Positions 18,601 to 30,410 of a stretch of DNA of 64,000 bases are shown here, piece after piece. The position numbers were made by a program, and so were the translations under genes. Source of the stretch: Bigelowiella natans CCMP2755. Taxonomy: Eukaryota; Cercozoa; Chlorarachniophyceae. How positions within the stretch are numbered: position 1 is the stretch's first letter; each line of letters opens with the position of its first letter. The stretch is from positions 99,501-163,500 of the forward strand of contig ADNK01000544.1 of the NCBI GenBank assembly GCA_000320545.1. The letters run 5' to 3'. The notes under the pieces were generated by a model. It worked only from the letters and a program-made list of their open reading frames with translations. It did not search any database and was not told the DNA's origin.

Positions 18601-21600
18601 AAGTAAAGAAATACAACGACAGTCTTTCTTCGGGTGTTTGCGTATTCTTTCCTCATTCGTCATCATCATCGTCATCGTCGTCTCCTTTTCAAAGGGCGAC
18701 GAAACTATTCACTGCTACCACTATTGCCACCATTACTTCTACTACTACTATTGCTGGCTGCCTATGGCCACTTACTCGATGATTACGTGAGAAATGATAA
18801 TCCAAGAAGGTGCTGAATCAAAGCTTCTATCTACTTCCTCTACGTTAACAAGGGCATGATGCGGCTCGCAAAAGTATGCAAAGTCCATCTGGTGACGATA
18901 TAATGGCCTTATATGACCTCGGCACCAAGGCACGTATCCGCCGTTGTTGTCGTTATCATCATCATCATCATCCTATAAATATGAAGTTATAGAACACAGT
19001 GATAAATACGATAAGTGAATGAATAAATAAACAAATGCTTCAATGAATAAATGCGTATACGAATGGCAGGGGTAGTGGTCTCCTTTGTATTATCTAAAGT
19101 AAGTAGCACTGGCACGAGAATGATGATAGTAACTGCTATTTGTTCATGATAAGTCGTGGTATATCTTAAGCATACACTACTGCACCTTCCTTCTGTCGCG
19201 TCTTCTCAAAGTGAGCAGCGGCTTTGCTAGCATCTGCAGAGCATTGAACGTCATTTCGAAAGAGATTTGCTTGCCATGGAGGGCCGGATAAAAGGTGACG
19301 TGAAACTCAACGTCATTATCTGCCGTGTATTCCACCTATTGAGATAAGAGGAGGGGGAGGAGGAGGAACAAAGAGAAAACCACAGTAGCAGCAAACATAA
19401 CATCATGCTTTGATAAACAAGACTTCGGTGTCTAAATCATGTAAAGTATACATCTCATTACTATTATTACTATGTCCCCTGCTTTCGTCTTCGTCAAACA
19501 TCTATCTACAAGAACATATAAAGTAAAATTTATTGACCTGAAGAGAGCCGTTGGCACTACTTCGTAGCTGATGCTGAACCTCCTCGGTGACATCACGCTT
19601 TACACGAGTCTGACCGATGGATGAAACAACCTCTGCTTTGATGATCTCGTGGACATTCGTCAAGATATGCGTGCTATCCAGCGAAAGCACCTACATTGAG
19701 CAGCAAGGAAAAGAACAATAAAATGCTGAGGCTAGCCCTTATCATATGGCATTTGTCCTCCTCCTACCCCCCCCCTCCCCATTCAAGGTCAACCTCAGTG
19801 CTAATTCCTTGATTTTGAATAGAGGGCCCATAGGAAGGTGGGGATGCTCCGTCTGCCTCAAATAAGGGAAACGACGAGTCTAACACGTCAATAGGTGGGT
19901 TGTACGTGAATCTGATAGTGGTAGTAGTAGTAGTAGTAGTAGTAGTAGTAACAGCAGTAAGCAGTATCAGTAAGGATTTGGATCACAATTTATTATTATT
20001 ATCATGATGGCGATGATGATAATAATGGCACGAAGGAAGAAGAAAAACAAGAAAAAGTGAAAGAGAACCTCAGTCGATGCTTTTCGAAGACACGCACATC
20101 AGGCAACCTATAATTACGCAACGACGATGATTGATTGCAGAGACTATTTTCTTCACAGAAGAAGTAGTAGTAGTAGTAGTAGTAGTATTTCAAAGAGTCA
20201 ATGATAATACATACCCTTGCCATGATGAGACTAGCATCCTCAGCGCCTTATGCACAGGATGGAGGTTTTTGTTGATGGTGTACAGTGAAACTCCTCCTGC
20301 CATAAGAAGTTGCTCCAAAGTGGCCTTGCTGTGGATGATTGTGGTAATGCGGGAGGGGAGGGAAGGGAAGAGAAGAAGGGTAACTAGAAATTAAATAAAA
20401 GTCGCACAAACTGTGATTTGGCACTCCTGATTCTCATCATCATCATCATCATCATCATCATCACCATCATCATCTTATACATAACCACACAAATGGTTGG
20501 GTAATAACCTTGTACATATAATTTCTGGCTCTGCGTTATGCTCCTCTTCCCCTCCCTCCACATCACTACCGCTCCGCAATATTATTTCTAAGTCAAACAC
20601 GTTCGTCGGTGCGTCCACCCCCCCCATGTCTTCTGCTGTGTTGCTAAGAAGGAAGCTCCAGGGGATATGGCATTTGAAGCTTGTGCGATCGCGCTTTCCG
20701 TTACGGACTTCGGCGAATATATGAGGAAGCTTTATCATCCCTTTTTCTTCTTCATTATCACTATCGTCATTTGCCTTGGAAAACTACATTAAGGCAATAT
20801 GCACAGGCGATATGCATTAGGGCCTCCCTCCTTCTCTCTCTCTCTCTCTCTCTCTCTTTATATATACATATCTAATATGTGTGTATTTTGGGCACATGTG
20901 TTTTGTAAAACGACTCCTTTAACTCACTGTTGGACACATACCTATCCGACTTTCACTACCGCTATTAATGCTATAGCTACTAGTGCTGCTACAGCAGATG
21001 CCAAGTCAAAAATTTGCAGCACAACCTTCAACTCATACTTGCCCGTTGTGCTTAAATCGAGCACTTCAACGTTCAGAACAAGGAATTCGGAGCTGACACC
21101 TTTAAGTGTACTATTTTGACCTCCCATCCGGAAATACCTGCCACAGGAGATCATATACTTGTTCCTCACAGAAAGATAGGTTAACACTACACACAAACAG
21201 GGAGAGAGGCAGCCAAGGCGTCCATCGGCTTTCCAAGAACATGCGATTCCTATAATCATCCTCGCAACATGCTATTTTCTCTCATATCGTCGTTCATCTA
21301 CGAACCCAGTGCGGTCATCCTCCACATCGTCAGATGGCGCTGAAAATTTGGGGTTTATCATACGAATGTCTTCGGGTTTCACAGTGTGCATAGAACCATC
21401 TTTGAACTGGATCTGATGGTGGATGATGAATGGGACTTCTTAACACATATTTCATAATTTATTTGTCTACTTATTTGTGTAATATTACTATTAATGATTC
21501 GGCTCACAAGTCAGATATTTATTCCCCGAAAGATATGAAGAGTGAAGGAAAGTATATTTTCCTCCTGCCCATATTATGAGCGATGGTTCTTGAGATTCCT

Positions 21601-21900
21601 CTCCTGTCCCTCACACCTTGCTTAACCATAGGGTTAGTTGTTATACCTTGTACAGTTGTTGTTGTTGTTGTTGAGAACTGCTCCCGAAGAAGTTGAAAAG
21701 ACTACCACTCCTAATATTGTGTGCAACCGACGACTAATTTAAACCAGGTTGTTGTGCATACTCTCAAGTGCTATTGTGACTAGGCCCATAGTCGTGAATG
21801 CTCACGACGAGATTGCCATTGTCGTAGAATGTGTTGATAAAGGGGGTGCATATCTGCACAAATTGTGTGAATTTTGCGCATATGTAGATGCTAACATATA

Positions 21901-21980
<80 letters not shown>

Positions 21981-22324
21981 TATAATATGTTTATATATTA
22001 TTGGCATCGATGGAACAATTTGAACCAACCTATACTACATCTAGACATACGCATCACACAGAGAGGAGCATCCACATAGGAGTGTATAATACCCTTGTCC
22101 TTCTTTGCCCTCTTCCACTGTATCAACGACAGCAGCAAAGTAGAACTTTCCATCACTTGGGTGCCGTGCAAGAACCACCTAGGATGATGATCAAATAGGG
22201 GGATTCTGTGAAAATCACGCGAGGAAGCCTAGTTCAATTATAACTCTACCTGATTCTTCTTCGGCTTTTGCTTAGAGTTTACAAGAGCCGTATTTGGCAT
22301 CGTTGGCTGAGTAGCTGCAGACAT
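13456..22324 (-). CDS. Large orphan protein with N-terminal Tudor-like domain, at least 22 exons
   Basis: The start is ATG 22324 (MSAATQPTMPNTALVN). The next exons read VVLARHPSDGKFYFAAVVD (about 22170) and IQFKDGSMHTVKPEDIRMIN (about 21410), a typical Tudor/SH3-barrel pattern with a positively charged strand pair. Further phase-matched exons give LPHIFAEVRNGKRDR (20740), ATLEQLLMAGGVSLYTINKN (20330), VLSLDSTHILTNVHEIIKAE (19690), VEFHVTFYPALHGKQISFEM (19310), QTSFIESGGAEMACNVSGNT (18130), SERLRIRNIERGMREHKNAY (16990), LLTDEFLGLEAYPPISEKQW (16860), GVFSQSVRQALGR (16610), LGEVKLPEGTKQRKYTRALT (15890), VIGPPNGRWLQCSKGWVQET (15320), WVLHYFGYCMHHLDKDIIDS (14430) and NNRVQYDNPKPTSATSK (13915). The last secure exon ends at donor GTAAGT below 13456. 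I do not recognise the family. Almost every intron carries GAT, TAG, AC/AT or similar microsatellites. The step from 21250 to 21120 is the weakest junction. Confidence 0.55.
16051..16125. repeat. (AC)n and (AT)n microsatellites plus GAT repeats in an intron
   Basis: One intron of the Tudor-like gene (about 15945-16180) carries a GAT run (15985-16025), an AC run (16051-16078) and an AT run (16098-16125). Confidence 0.9.
18539..18598. repeat. Compound microsatellite (AC)n(AG)n in an intron
   Basis: An AC run passes into an AG run upstream of a minus-strand exon of the Tudor-like gene (about 18505-18440). On the coding strand it reads as (CT)n(GT)n and may serve as an extended polypyrimidine tract for the acceptor. 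Confidence 0.9.
21904..21978. repeat. (AC)n(AT)n microsatellite
   Basis: A long AC run passes into a long AT run in the intron between the second and third exons of the Tudor-like gene. Confidence 0.95.
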
Positions 22325-23084
22325 AGTCAATTACAAAACAGCTTCCGGACATGAAATATGTGTCAACTCTATCCCCAAAAGCAGACTGAATTATACAGCC
22401 CCGTTAATTCTCCAAGCACGTATTATAGCGTGGGAGATAGCCAATAGTATCACCCCCATTGCAACCTTCCCCGACTATTGTTCTCTAGTCTCCCCTCACT
22501 TCCCAACACACATTCTCCTCCCCCAGCCGCAGCATTACCACAACGATGATACTGAAGACTACTTTGATTTCCAACGTCCTTTTCCTGGCCGTTGAGTTCC
22601 AAGAACAACAAAATGGGACCCAATTTTGTGTACTTTTACCCTTTTTCGATTGCTGCAGAGGTAAGTTTGTACGGCGACTCCCTTCGGAAATGCTCCAACA
22701 TCTTCTGAATCCAAAATAGCGACTGTGTTCAAATTCAAAAACGGCATGCAATTCTACACAAAACAAAGCCTTCGTTCTCCTTTTGTGATGTTCTCTCATG
22801 TCTCATGTTCTTGCTGTGTTCGTCCTGGTATTAGCATGAAATAGAAAGAATTGCGACATTTGTGCTGTCGCAAATCCTTTTGCCCTTATTTTTGTTTGCA
22901 GTTGTAAATTATTTCGAATCCCCGATATTAGCACCGTTAGTGGCTGGCAGTGCCCTCTGCGACCATCAGTCCTTCTTCTTCTCTTGCATACATACTCGAC
23001 GAGACGACGACGACGACGGCTCATTCAAGAAACGCATTGTTTCCCGCGCTTGTCTGTTGATCAGTTTTCCAGTGCATCATTCTC
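22325..23084. promoter_or_regulatory. Divergent intergenic region
   Basis: This gap lies between the start of the Tudor-like gene (minus) and the secretory gene (plus), so both promoters should be here. A 62-codon minus-strand ORF (22747-22559, PFLNLNTVAILDSEDVG then RVKVHKIGSHFVVLG) has protein-like composition and could be a small gene or an exon, but I cannot identify it. Confidence 0.35.
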
Positions 23085-23801
23085 ATGACTTGTGCAGGCA
23101 CTGCTGCCCGCTTAATGTGCGTGCTCTCCCTCGCACTTGCGGTCATCGTCGTACGTGGTGAAGGGGATCGACAAGCAGACTACAATGGATCAAAGGGGGG
23201 GTGGTTGTTTGGTCGGGTCTTCGAAAGACGATTCCGTCGTCATGGAAGGTTCATGCTGAAAACGCGATACCTGTACGCATGCTATGTGCTGTAGACAGTT
23301 CCTTTCTCACGAGCAGTCGCCTATCTAACTGGGTATAGGTCCCGTCAAGGCCCCAGAACCGAAGGAGCTCAGGGTGATGCAGAAGGAAATTGAGATTCTA
23401 AGGAGACTGCAGAAGGAGAGCCGCTTTGACATCATCAGACTTCACCACAGAATTTTGGAGCTGGAGGATAACATCCAGTATAAAATTGAGCTCAGGCCAA
23501 TAAAATTGGCTAAGACTCTTGGATATCTCATTGCGACAAATCCCAGAATTTCGTTTTTAGCTGGTACATTCCAAAAATGACCACATATTCAAATTTTGTT
23601 GCATGCATACTGCTGAACAACTTTTTGCTATTTTTCACAGGAATGGGTATCAGCATCGCTCTTATGTCACGTAGAGGATTAGATCACAATAGAAATAAAA
23701 GAAATGGCACACAGGCGTTGCAGCCACCACAGAAGAATAATGCGACAAAACCAACGGAGAACCTTCTCAAAGGAATAGATGAGCTGGCAAAAGGCACATG
23801 A
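23085..23801 (+). CDS. Small secretory-pathway membrane protein, three exons
   Basis: Exon 1 starts MTCAGTAARLMCVLSLALAV, a clear signal peptide with probable cleavage after VVRG. Exon 2 (from about 23340) reads PVKAPEPKELRVMQKEIEIL and then a coiled-coil-like segment rich in E, R, L and I (QKESRFDIIRLHHRILELED). Exon 3 (about 23642-23801) joins in phase to give NPRISFLAGMGISIALMSRR, a likely single transmembrane helix. A basic, hydrophilic tail ends at TGA (LLKGIDELAKGT). This predicts a lumenal coiled coil followed by one membrane span and a tail of about 45 aa. The donor of exon 1 is not certain (either GTCGGG or GTCATG keeps frame). I do not recognise the family. Confidence 0.5.
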
Positions 23802-24447
23802 TTAGTAACGGCTCAAATATACAGAAAAGTTGATGTTTAAACTTAAAGCATTTAGAAATATGTGTTTATCCTTTTTACGTACAGTTGTGTGGATATGCTG
23901 TCAATCGCAGTACGTACGTAGCGGTCGCAAGGATATAAGGCACAGCATATAGACATGACAATAGTCATGTATCGGATTGATGTACGATACAAGCTAATAT
24001 GCGGTTAAGATTCATCAATGGCGATACGCTCTTAACATTGTACATATTAACGCGCGACGATACGATAATAGGAATGCTAAAAAAGTTACAACTGCAATTA
24101 CCAATCTACGATAAATAATCCCGCAGATGCGCGTGCAATGATGGCAATTTGACGTGCCATGTACTAGATTAGCCTGATGAAGTTGCATGGGTCTTCTCAA
24201 TTTCCATATTTTACTTAACCCTTTGTTCGATAGTGAATCGATTGAAGTGTCCCAGGAAGCCGACTGCCTAGCAAACAGCTAATACTGATAATAGAATATT
24301 AGAACCAGAATGTGTAGACGTGTTTGTGCAGCAAAGCTGTGCGCTTATTGAGAGGTGCGACAAATTTATTTGTTCATGTTGATTAGTGAAATTTCTTATT
24401 CTCATCATTAATAATTATCAAAGTAGTTATCATGCACATTTATACGC
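23802..24447. other. Intergenic region between convergent genes
   Basis: It lies between the stop codons of two convergent genes, so it should hold their 3' UTRs and polyadenylation signals. I see only short unremarkable ORFs and no repeats. Confidence 0.5.
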
Positions 24448-25416
24448 CTAGGCGTTGGCGGTGTCTTCTTTATCGTCCGATTTTGCGTCAGCAAATACTT
24501 TACTCTCGTCGTCATGATCCTTGTTGTCCATTATTTCATTCGTGCTATCCAATGCTTCACTCTCATTATTATCTTTTGGTCTTCGAACAGACAGTGAGGG
24601 AGATGCTACAGGAGCCAGCCCCTTTAAGCTACTATTATCACTTTCCTTTGGAATTGTAGACTTCGGAGACTTGTTCTGGTAGAAACACTTGCGCCACTAC
24701 GTACAAGCATACACACACATACACATACACACATACACACGCACGGGAAAGGAATCATGAACAATGTATATAACACCAATGATACTACTGCTACTACTAC
24801 TCATTGTAGAGATTTTGACGGAAGGAGAGGGGTAGTTCTCTCACCCAACGATAAGGAAACATAGATTGTTATCGAATTAATAAAGAGTAGAAGTAGATTT
24901 TGTGATACATGGTCCATGTCTTTTTGCAGCATCAGCAACATCAGCTACAAATGCAACAGTAGTGTCAAATATATATTTGCAGTCATCATTCCACACTCAC
25001 TCATCATTGTTTAGTGAATTGTCATTGCGATAGAGAATAAGAAATTATCTTGCGATTGATGCAACATCTTACTCGCTAACTGAATTTGTTGGTATTTGAA
25101 CATCATCATTTCTTATCATCATAGCAGGTTGTGACAATATAATCTTTTACCACAGAAGCTGGCACTTTGTATAGACCAATGTTCATGCCAGGTTTAACCC
25201 CTTTCGCCCGATCAATCTATTGTTATTTATATTAATAGTAGGATAACAGCGTGATATTGGAAATCGAGCATAGGGTGATAAAGATGCTAGGAGTGGCGGG
25301 GATTATGATAATAATGGTGATGATGGCGGTGATCATGGATTTAGCATCGGATGCGTGTAAATACATATGGAGACAGATAGACAAAGTAAAAGAGCACACA
25401 CAATCACACACACACT

Positions 25417-25451
<35 letters not shown>

Positions 25452-28400
25452 GAATATATAATATTGTATGCATGCGCGAGTTTGTAAGTATTGCCTGCTT
25501 CGATTATATTCTTTTATTCATTCTCATCTAGTAGTTGTAGTAGTAGTAGTAGTAGTATCACCAGAGCTGCGACATCAGATAGAGACGTTGGGGGACCTCC
25601 AGGTGGAGGGAATAAAGCACCATACTTTTTCTCAAAGTATCGCTTTTGCGTTCTTATTCAAGGGGAGGGGGGGAGAGAAATCATAAACTATTCGTGCGAG
25701 TGAAGTGCCGTAAATGGGAAACCAAGCGTTGATTTTCATCAATTAGTGAGTCGACTTCTGTGCGAGGAGAATCTCGTTATTCATTATAGCAGTAGTATTA
25801 GTAGTAGTAGTAGTAGTGGTAGTATTTGAGTGGCAGCAGCATGGTTTTGGTTGATACCCGTGCAAAGCACGTTGTAGAAAATAGTGAATGAAGAAGTCTG
25901 ATCATCAATAGTAGAGCGTTGAACATAATTTCTTGTCATCATGGAAAGGCTGCATGCAACAAAACACCAAATCTGGTGAAATATCCTTGGAATAAATCGC
26001 CGATTTATCGTACCAGTTGATTCATTGTACCAGCTAAAGTGAGGATGCTATATCGTAGCTCAAATGAAAAGGAATGGGGAATAGGATATGCACGAGTTTA
26101 TTTCACATCCGCTCCTCCTTTTCTCTCTCATCACCATAATCACCATCATCATCACCATTATCTTAATCGTTTGCATCAGCCAATGATACCAGTAACAAGC
26201 CCATTGAATGCTTGACTGATGAGTCCCGTCCACACCCACGACGTATCTTCACATAGTGAGAAATAGAAAGTAAGAAATAGAGCAGCAAGAGAAACGCAGC
26301 CCCCCGTCCAAACGTTGGTTATCCAATTAAAGGGCTCGCACACAGTTGTAGTAGATTTGACGACGTTGATGACATATCATATCAACGTAAGTGTATTTTC
26401 AAGATAAGGTTGCTATCATACATCATACATTAGCAATCGTGTATGTGTATGAGCATGTGTGTGTGTGTGTGTGTGTGTGTGTTTGTGTGAGTAATACCGA
26501 GCTCCAACACCAAGGCCACAATAAGAGCTGCGCACCATAATCACAGTGACAACACACACAATGTACATATACTGGTGTATACATTAAAATGAATTAAATG
26601 TGCGGGGATGATGCATGAGTATTTTTGCGTGTGCTGCATTCAGTATGAAACAATAATAATGATATGATGTGCATACGTTTCTAATTTTATAGATAGCAAT
26701 TCATCGGTTATATTATAATCGGTGCAGTTTGATAGGTGGAATGGGCGATGCGTAATGATAAGGATGATCAAGATGGTGATGATAATGATGAAGAATATGA
26801 TGATTTACCAACGGCAAACAATAGTAAAGCGTACATCGTCCAAACCACCATGAAGCATCCTCTGTCAGATGATGATATTGAACATCAACCATGTGGCTTT
26901 TTTCATTACTAATTATTTGAATATGAGAGATGAAGGCGGATGCAGCACAGCGTATTGAATAGAGGGTAGGCTAACAGTAGCATGATCAACGATGAGTTTA
27001 CTTTTTATTGCGTTGTTGTGTCGTTAGTCTATCGATGTGTTATTGCGTGTATTTTCTCATCGCAAATCCTTTTTGAGTCTCACCCTAAGCATGTTCCGAT
27101 CATTTCCGCACACTTATTGTGCAGACAGCAACTAATGAAAAACAAACATTAAGTGGTACAAATATGGTGTTCTCTCTTCCCCCCCCCCCTCTATACCTCC
27201 CAATTACAACAACAAAACAGGGCATTCAATTAAGAAAATTCATGACAGTTGTATTCAAAACAACAATGGAGCATCGTTGCTAGGCTAAAAATAGCATTTA
27301 TTTTTATTGACAACAAATATGTGGAATGACTGACTACCTGCACTCCATAAAAAACCGCATAATCCATTGGTTGGGGGCCGTTAAAGCTATGTAAAATGAA
27401 ATCATATTTCATACTCTTCCAATTAACTGTCATCCTTTTTAGCCTCCCCCTATCACTACTAATAATTTTTTTCATCACTGACCAAGAGTAATAAATGTGC
27501 GTTTGATAATCGTTCTCCTCTGCGCTCCTTTTATGCTCTGGTGCAGCGCCTTTTGACGGTGGGTGGGGGGTATTTGTATCACAGAATACCAACAACAACG
27601 ACGACGACGATGACGACAGCAATTTTATATTTTAAATCTATTAGGAGGGTTTTTGTAAGGAAAACAGTGATGATTTCCTGCGATTTGTATCCTAAAGCAC
27701 AACAAGAGCCTTGACGCCGAACATTTTTTATTTATTGTTTTTGTCTTATTTTTCGTTGCGAATTTCAACTTTTACTCTGAAACAAACCCCACATATCATC
27801 CAAGAAATTATCATCATCATCATTATCATCCCCCCCCCTCCTCCTCAGACATACATACCACTGAGATGCAGAAAAGAACGGCAAGTGAGTTAATCCACCA
27901 CAGAACGCGGGGATATCGACTGATATACATTTGGAAATCATGCCAGTTGGTTTAGCGTTCATACATGCAATGTAATTTATACGAGTTTGTTTAACTTGTG
28001 TGTGCCATATTCGGTTAGTATTTTCGAGTATATCATATATCTAACCCAAATTTAGCCAGCGGATGTGCAGTGAAAACAGACCTAAAAAAATACATATAAT
28101 TTAAATGGGAACACAGGGACTTAAACAGATACAGCCATGCATACATTGAGTGTGAGTGTGCGTGTGTGTGTGCAAAGTATGAACAAGTCTTGACTTCCTA
28201 CTCATCATGTATGTCATAGCAACCCGACGATCCAATCTTGTCTCAATCTTTCTCGGTAGACAGACCAAAACGTTCCATCAGTCTGCATTCATCAGTGCCA
28301 CAGCCAAATTTTAATCACTCATAACACGCACACGCGCTTGCTTGCTTGCATGGTAAGACAATCCGCCTCAGTGATTACAGACTACATCTGCATCGGATAA

Positions 28401-29147
28401 TAGCTGCAACAGAAATGATGACGGCGCATGAGAATTTTTACGCCATCTAAACTACACTAATAATTCATAATCATGCCATTGTTGAAAATAAACGCATTTT
28501 CTTTATTTAATACCCCTGGAAGGCCATAATATTGCCCCCTCGCAAGCTGTTGTCTGCACGGATAAAATAATATCTTACCGAAAATCTTAGTCATCACAAA
28601 GTAATTCTATTATAGAACACGAGGAAAATGAAATATACAGCTTCCGTTTCCCACCATTTTCTCACCCTCCATCTTTTTCTTTGCCCCTTATCACCTTAGC
28701 TTGACGAGAAGTTTCTGTGATGTTGGGATGACTTTCTCCTTGCACATATCTCTACATTGCATTTAAGAAATCAAAGTTTAAATCGAAGATATTGTTGGGT
28801 TGCATATCAGAACTCACTTATCATCATCATTTTCCATAACATTGATGGCACTATCTGAAACGAGAGGCTGGGAGAGTTCTTCCTTCAAATCGTCCCTATG
28901 GTCATGATCCTCTTCCCGTTGAAACTGCAATTGAGAGGAATAGCTATCGTCTCCAGGTTGACAGAAGAGCCATGAAACTTTCTTCAGCACATAAGTTGCT
29001 AATGGGATGTCCGAGAGGTTATCAAAAGGAATTACATTTCAATTTATACAGCACTACATTTTTACCTCCATCAGCATAGGCTTCAATAACTGATTGGAAT
29101 GGTCGGCAAAAGCAAGGCTCACTCATCGACATCTCCATGGTCGCCAT
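24448..29147 (-). CDS. Orphan protein, about 9-10 exons
   Basis: The start is probably ATG 29147 (MATMEMSMSEPCFCRPFQSV), joined in phase to TYVLKKVSWLFCQPGDDSYS (about 28990). An acidic stretch follows, then ENDYQTHIYYSWSVMKKIIS and YDFILHSFNGPQPMDYAVFY (about 27530-27345), RMLHGGLDDVRFTIVCRW (26855), CSYCGLGVGARY (26525), VVGVDGTHQSSIQWACYW (26240), MTRNYVQRSTIDDQ (25950), YFEKKYGALFPPPGGPPTSL (25650) and IDRAKGVKPGMNIGLYKVPA (25215). WRKCFYQNKSPKST and a polar acidic tail end at TAG 24448. All joins keep phase. The middle is rich in aromatic, Gly and Cys residues and looks like a folded domain that I cannot name. Introns are longer than elsewhere (up to about 1.3 kb), so an extra exon may be missed. 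Confidence 0.5.
25397..25445. repeat. AC-rich then (TA)n microsatellite in an intron
   Basis: An AC-rich stretch runs into a TA dinucleotide run within an intron of the 24448-29147 gene. A (TAG)n run follows at 25533-25557 and another near 25790-25822. Confidence 0.85.
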
Positions 29148-30410
29148 TGTTGGGCTCAGATTCTAGTGATTATTATCAAACAAATCTAAGAGCACGTTAT
29201 TTACGCTAACTAACTACCTAGCGGTTGCTATTTTTCCTTGTCGCAGTTCGGCAAATGCCTACAATTTCATTGATCATATTTCTTCTTGCTCTTCTCCTTT
29301 CAGGTGTGAGAAATGTTTCTCCTTTCTAGCTTCGGGTGGGCCGGGCTAGCCTAGTAGATTGTGTAGCGGGGGGGAAACCGCATCTAAGTCCACATCCTTG
29401 CACCATGTTCCCCATTCATTACACTCCAAATCTCGCGTTCATCATGTTGGTTTGTTTGGTACAGGTTGGCTACAAGTTGGCAATTCTGCTAGGCACTCCG
29501 ATGGTCTCTAGCTTCTAGCTCTCGCAACACTTTCTAGCTCACTTGGAAATGCCAATTCATCATCAAAGTTTCTTAATTTCTTTCTTTCTCGTCGCCAGCC
29601 TAGTAGCGCTGCATCAATGATGGATGTCACTGAAATGATGGGAAGCGCCGCTAGCTTCGCTCGATCCTTCATTCACCTGCATGTGCATCTAACCATCAGG
29701 AACAATTCAACAAGCACATGGTTTCGCACTCTGCGAATGTCTTGCCATATTTTGGAAATGTGGTTTTTCATCACGTTGTTTGTTTGTTTTTGTTTGTTCA
29801 TGCACATGGCATCGCTCAGAAATTTGATCTGTTGCACACGCACGTTGCGTTGTTGCGTGGCCATTTAGACGGAGAAGCGCTAGAGCGTGACAGATCTAGA
29901 GATGCTGGTCGACATTCTGGTATACTGGACAAGCTGTGCTGTGTCTAATTGTTTGACACTGTTGCATGTTTGTGTGCACCTTAACTAGCTAAACATGTGC
30001 ATTGTGTTCATCCTGTGTCTAATCTACAATGACAATGGACACAGTACATCACATTGCATGTCTATCATGTCTAGCGCACATTCGAGTCAATGCTTGCGCA
30101 CACTACTAGCACAGGGCTAGCGAGGGGCGTTGTCTATAATGGGGTGTGCCGTTGCACGTTGCAGTGTGTCGATTTTATTGTTCATGCAGCTTGAGTTCTT
30201 TGTTGTCAGTCATTCGTCCCTTCTCCACATTTCTGCTGTTTAGTTAGCTAGCAAGTAACGCAAGCTCAAATTTATGACACGCGAAGAAAATTATGAATGT
30301 TCATATGTCCCATGTAAATATTTCTTCACGGTTACTACATTGGATGTTACATCTCTTTATGCTTATACTGCAGCTGGCAGGAGTGACCACAACATCGGAC
30401 AATATTCAAT
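29148..30410. other. Intergenic region with a CTAG-rich island
   Basis: From about 29310 to 30260 the composition differs from the flanking genes: many GCTAGC, CTAG, GCGCTAG and TGCATG words, and no exon-like structure. Short ORFs (for example 29617-29868 plus) are rich in Cys, His and aromatics and look like chance translation. No similarity to a known element was recognised. Confidence 0.5.

Noticed and set aside
22862-23161. Plus ORF with a hydrophobic start (LSQILLPLFLFAVVNYFES).
   Set aside because: It overlaps the better secretory gene start at 23085 in another frame and has no continuation in phase with later exons.
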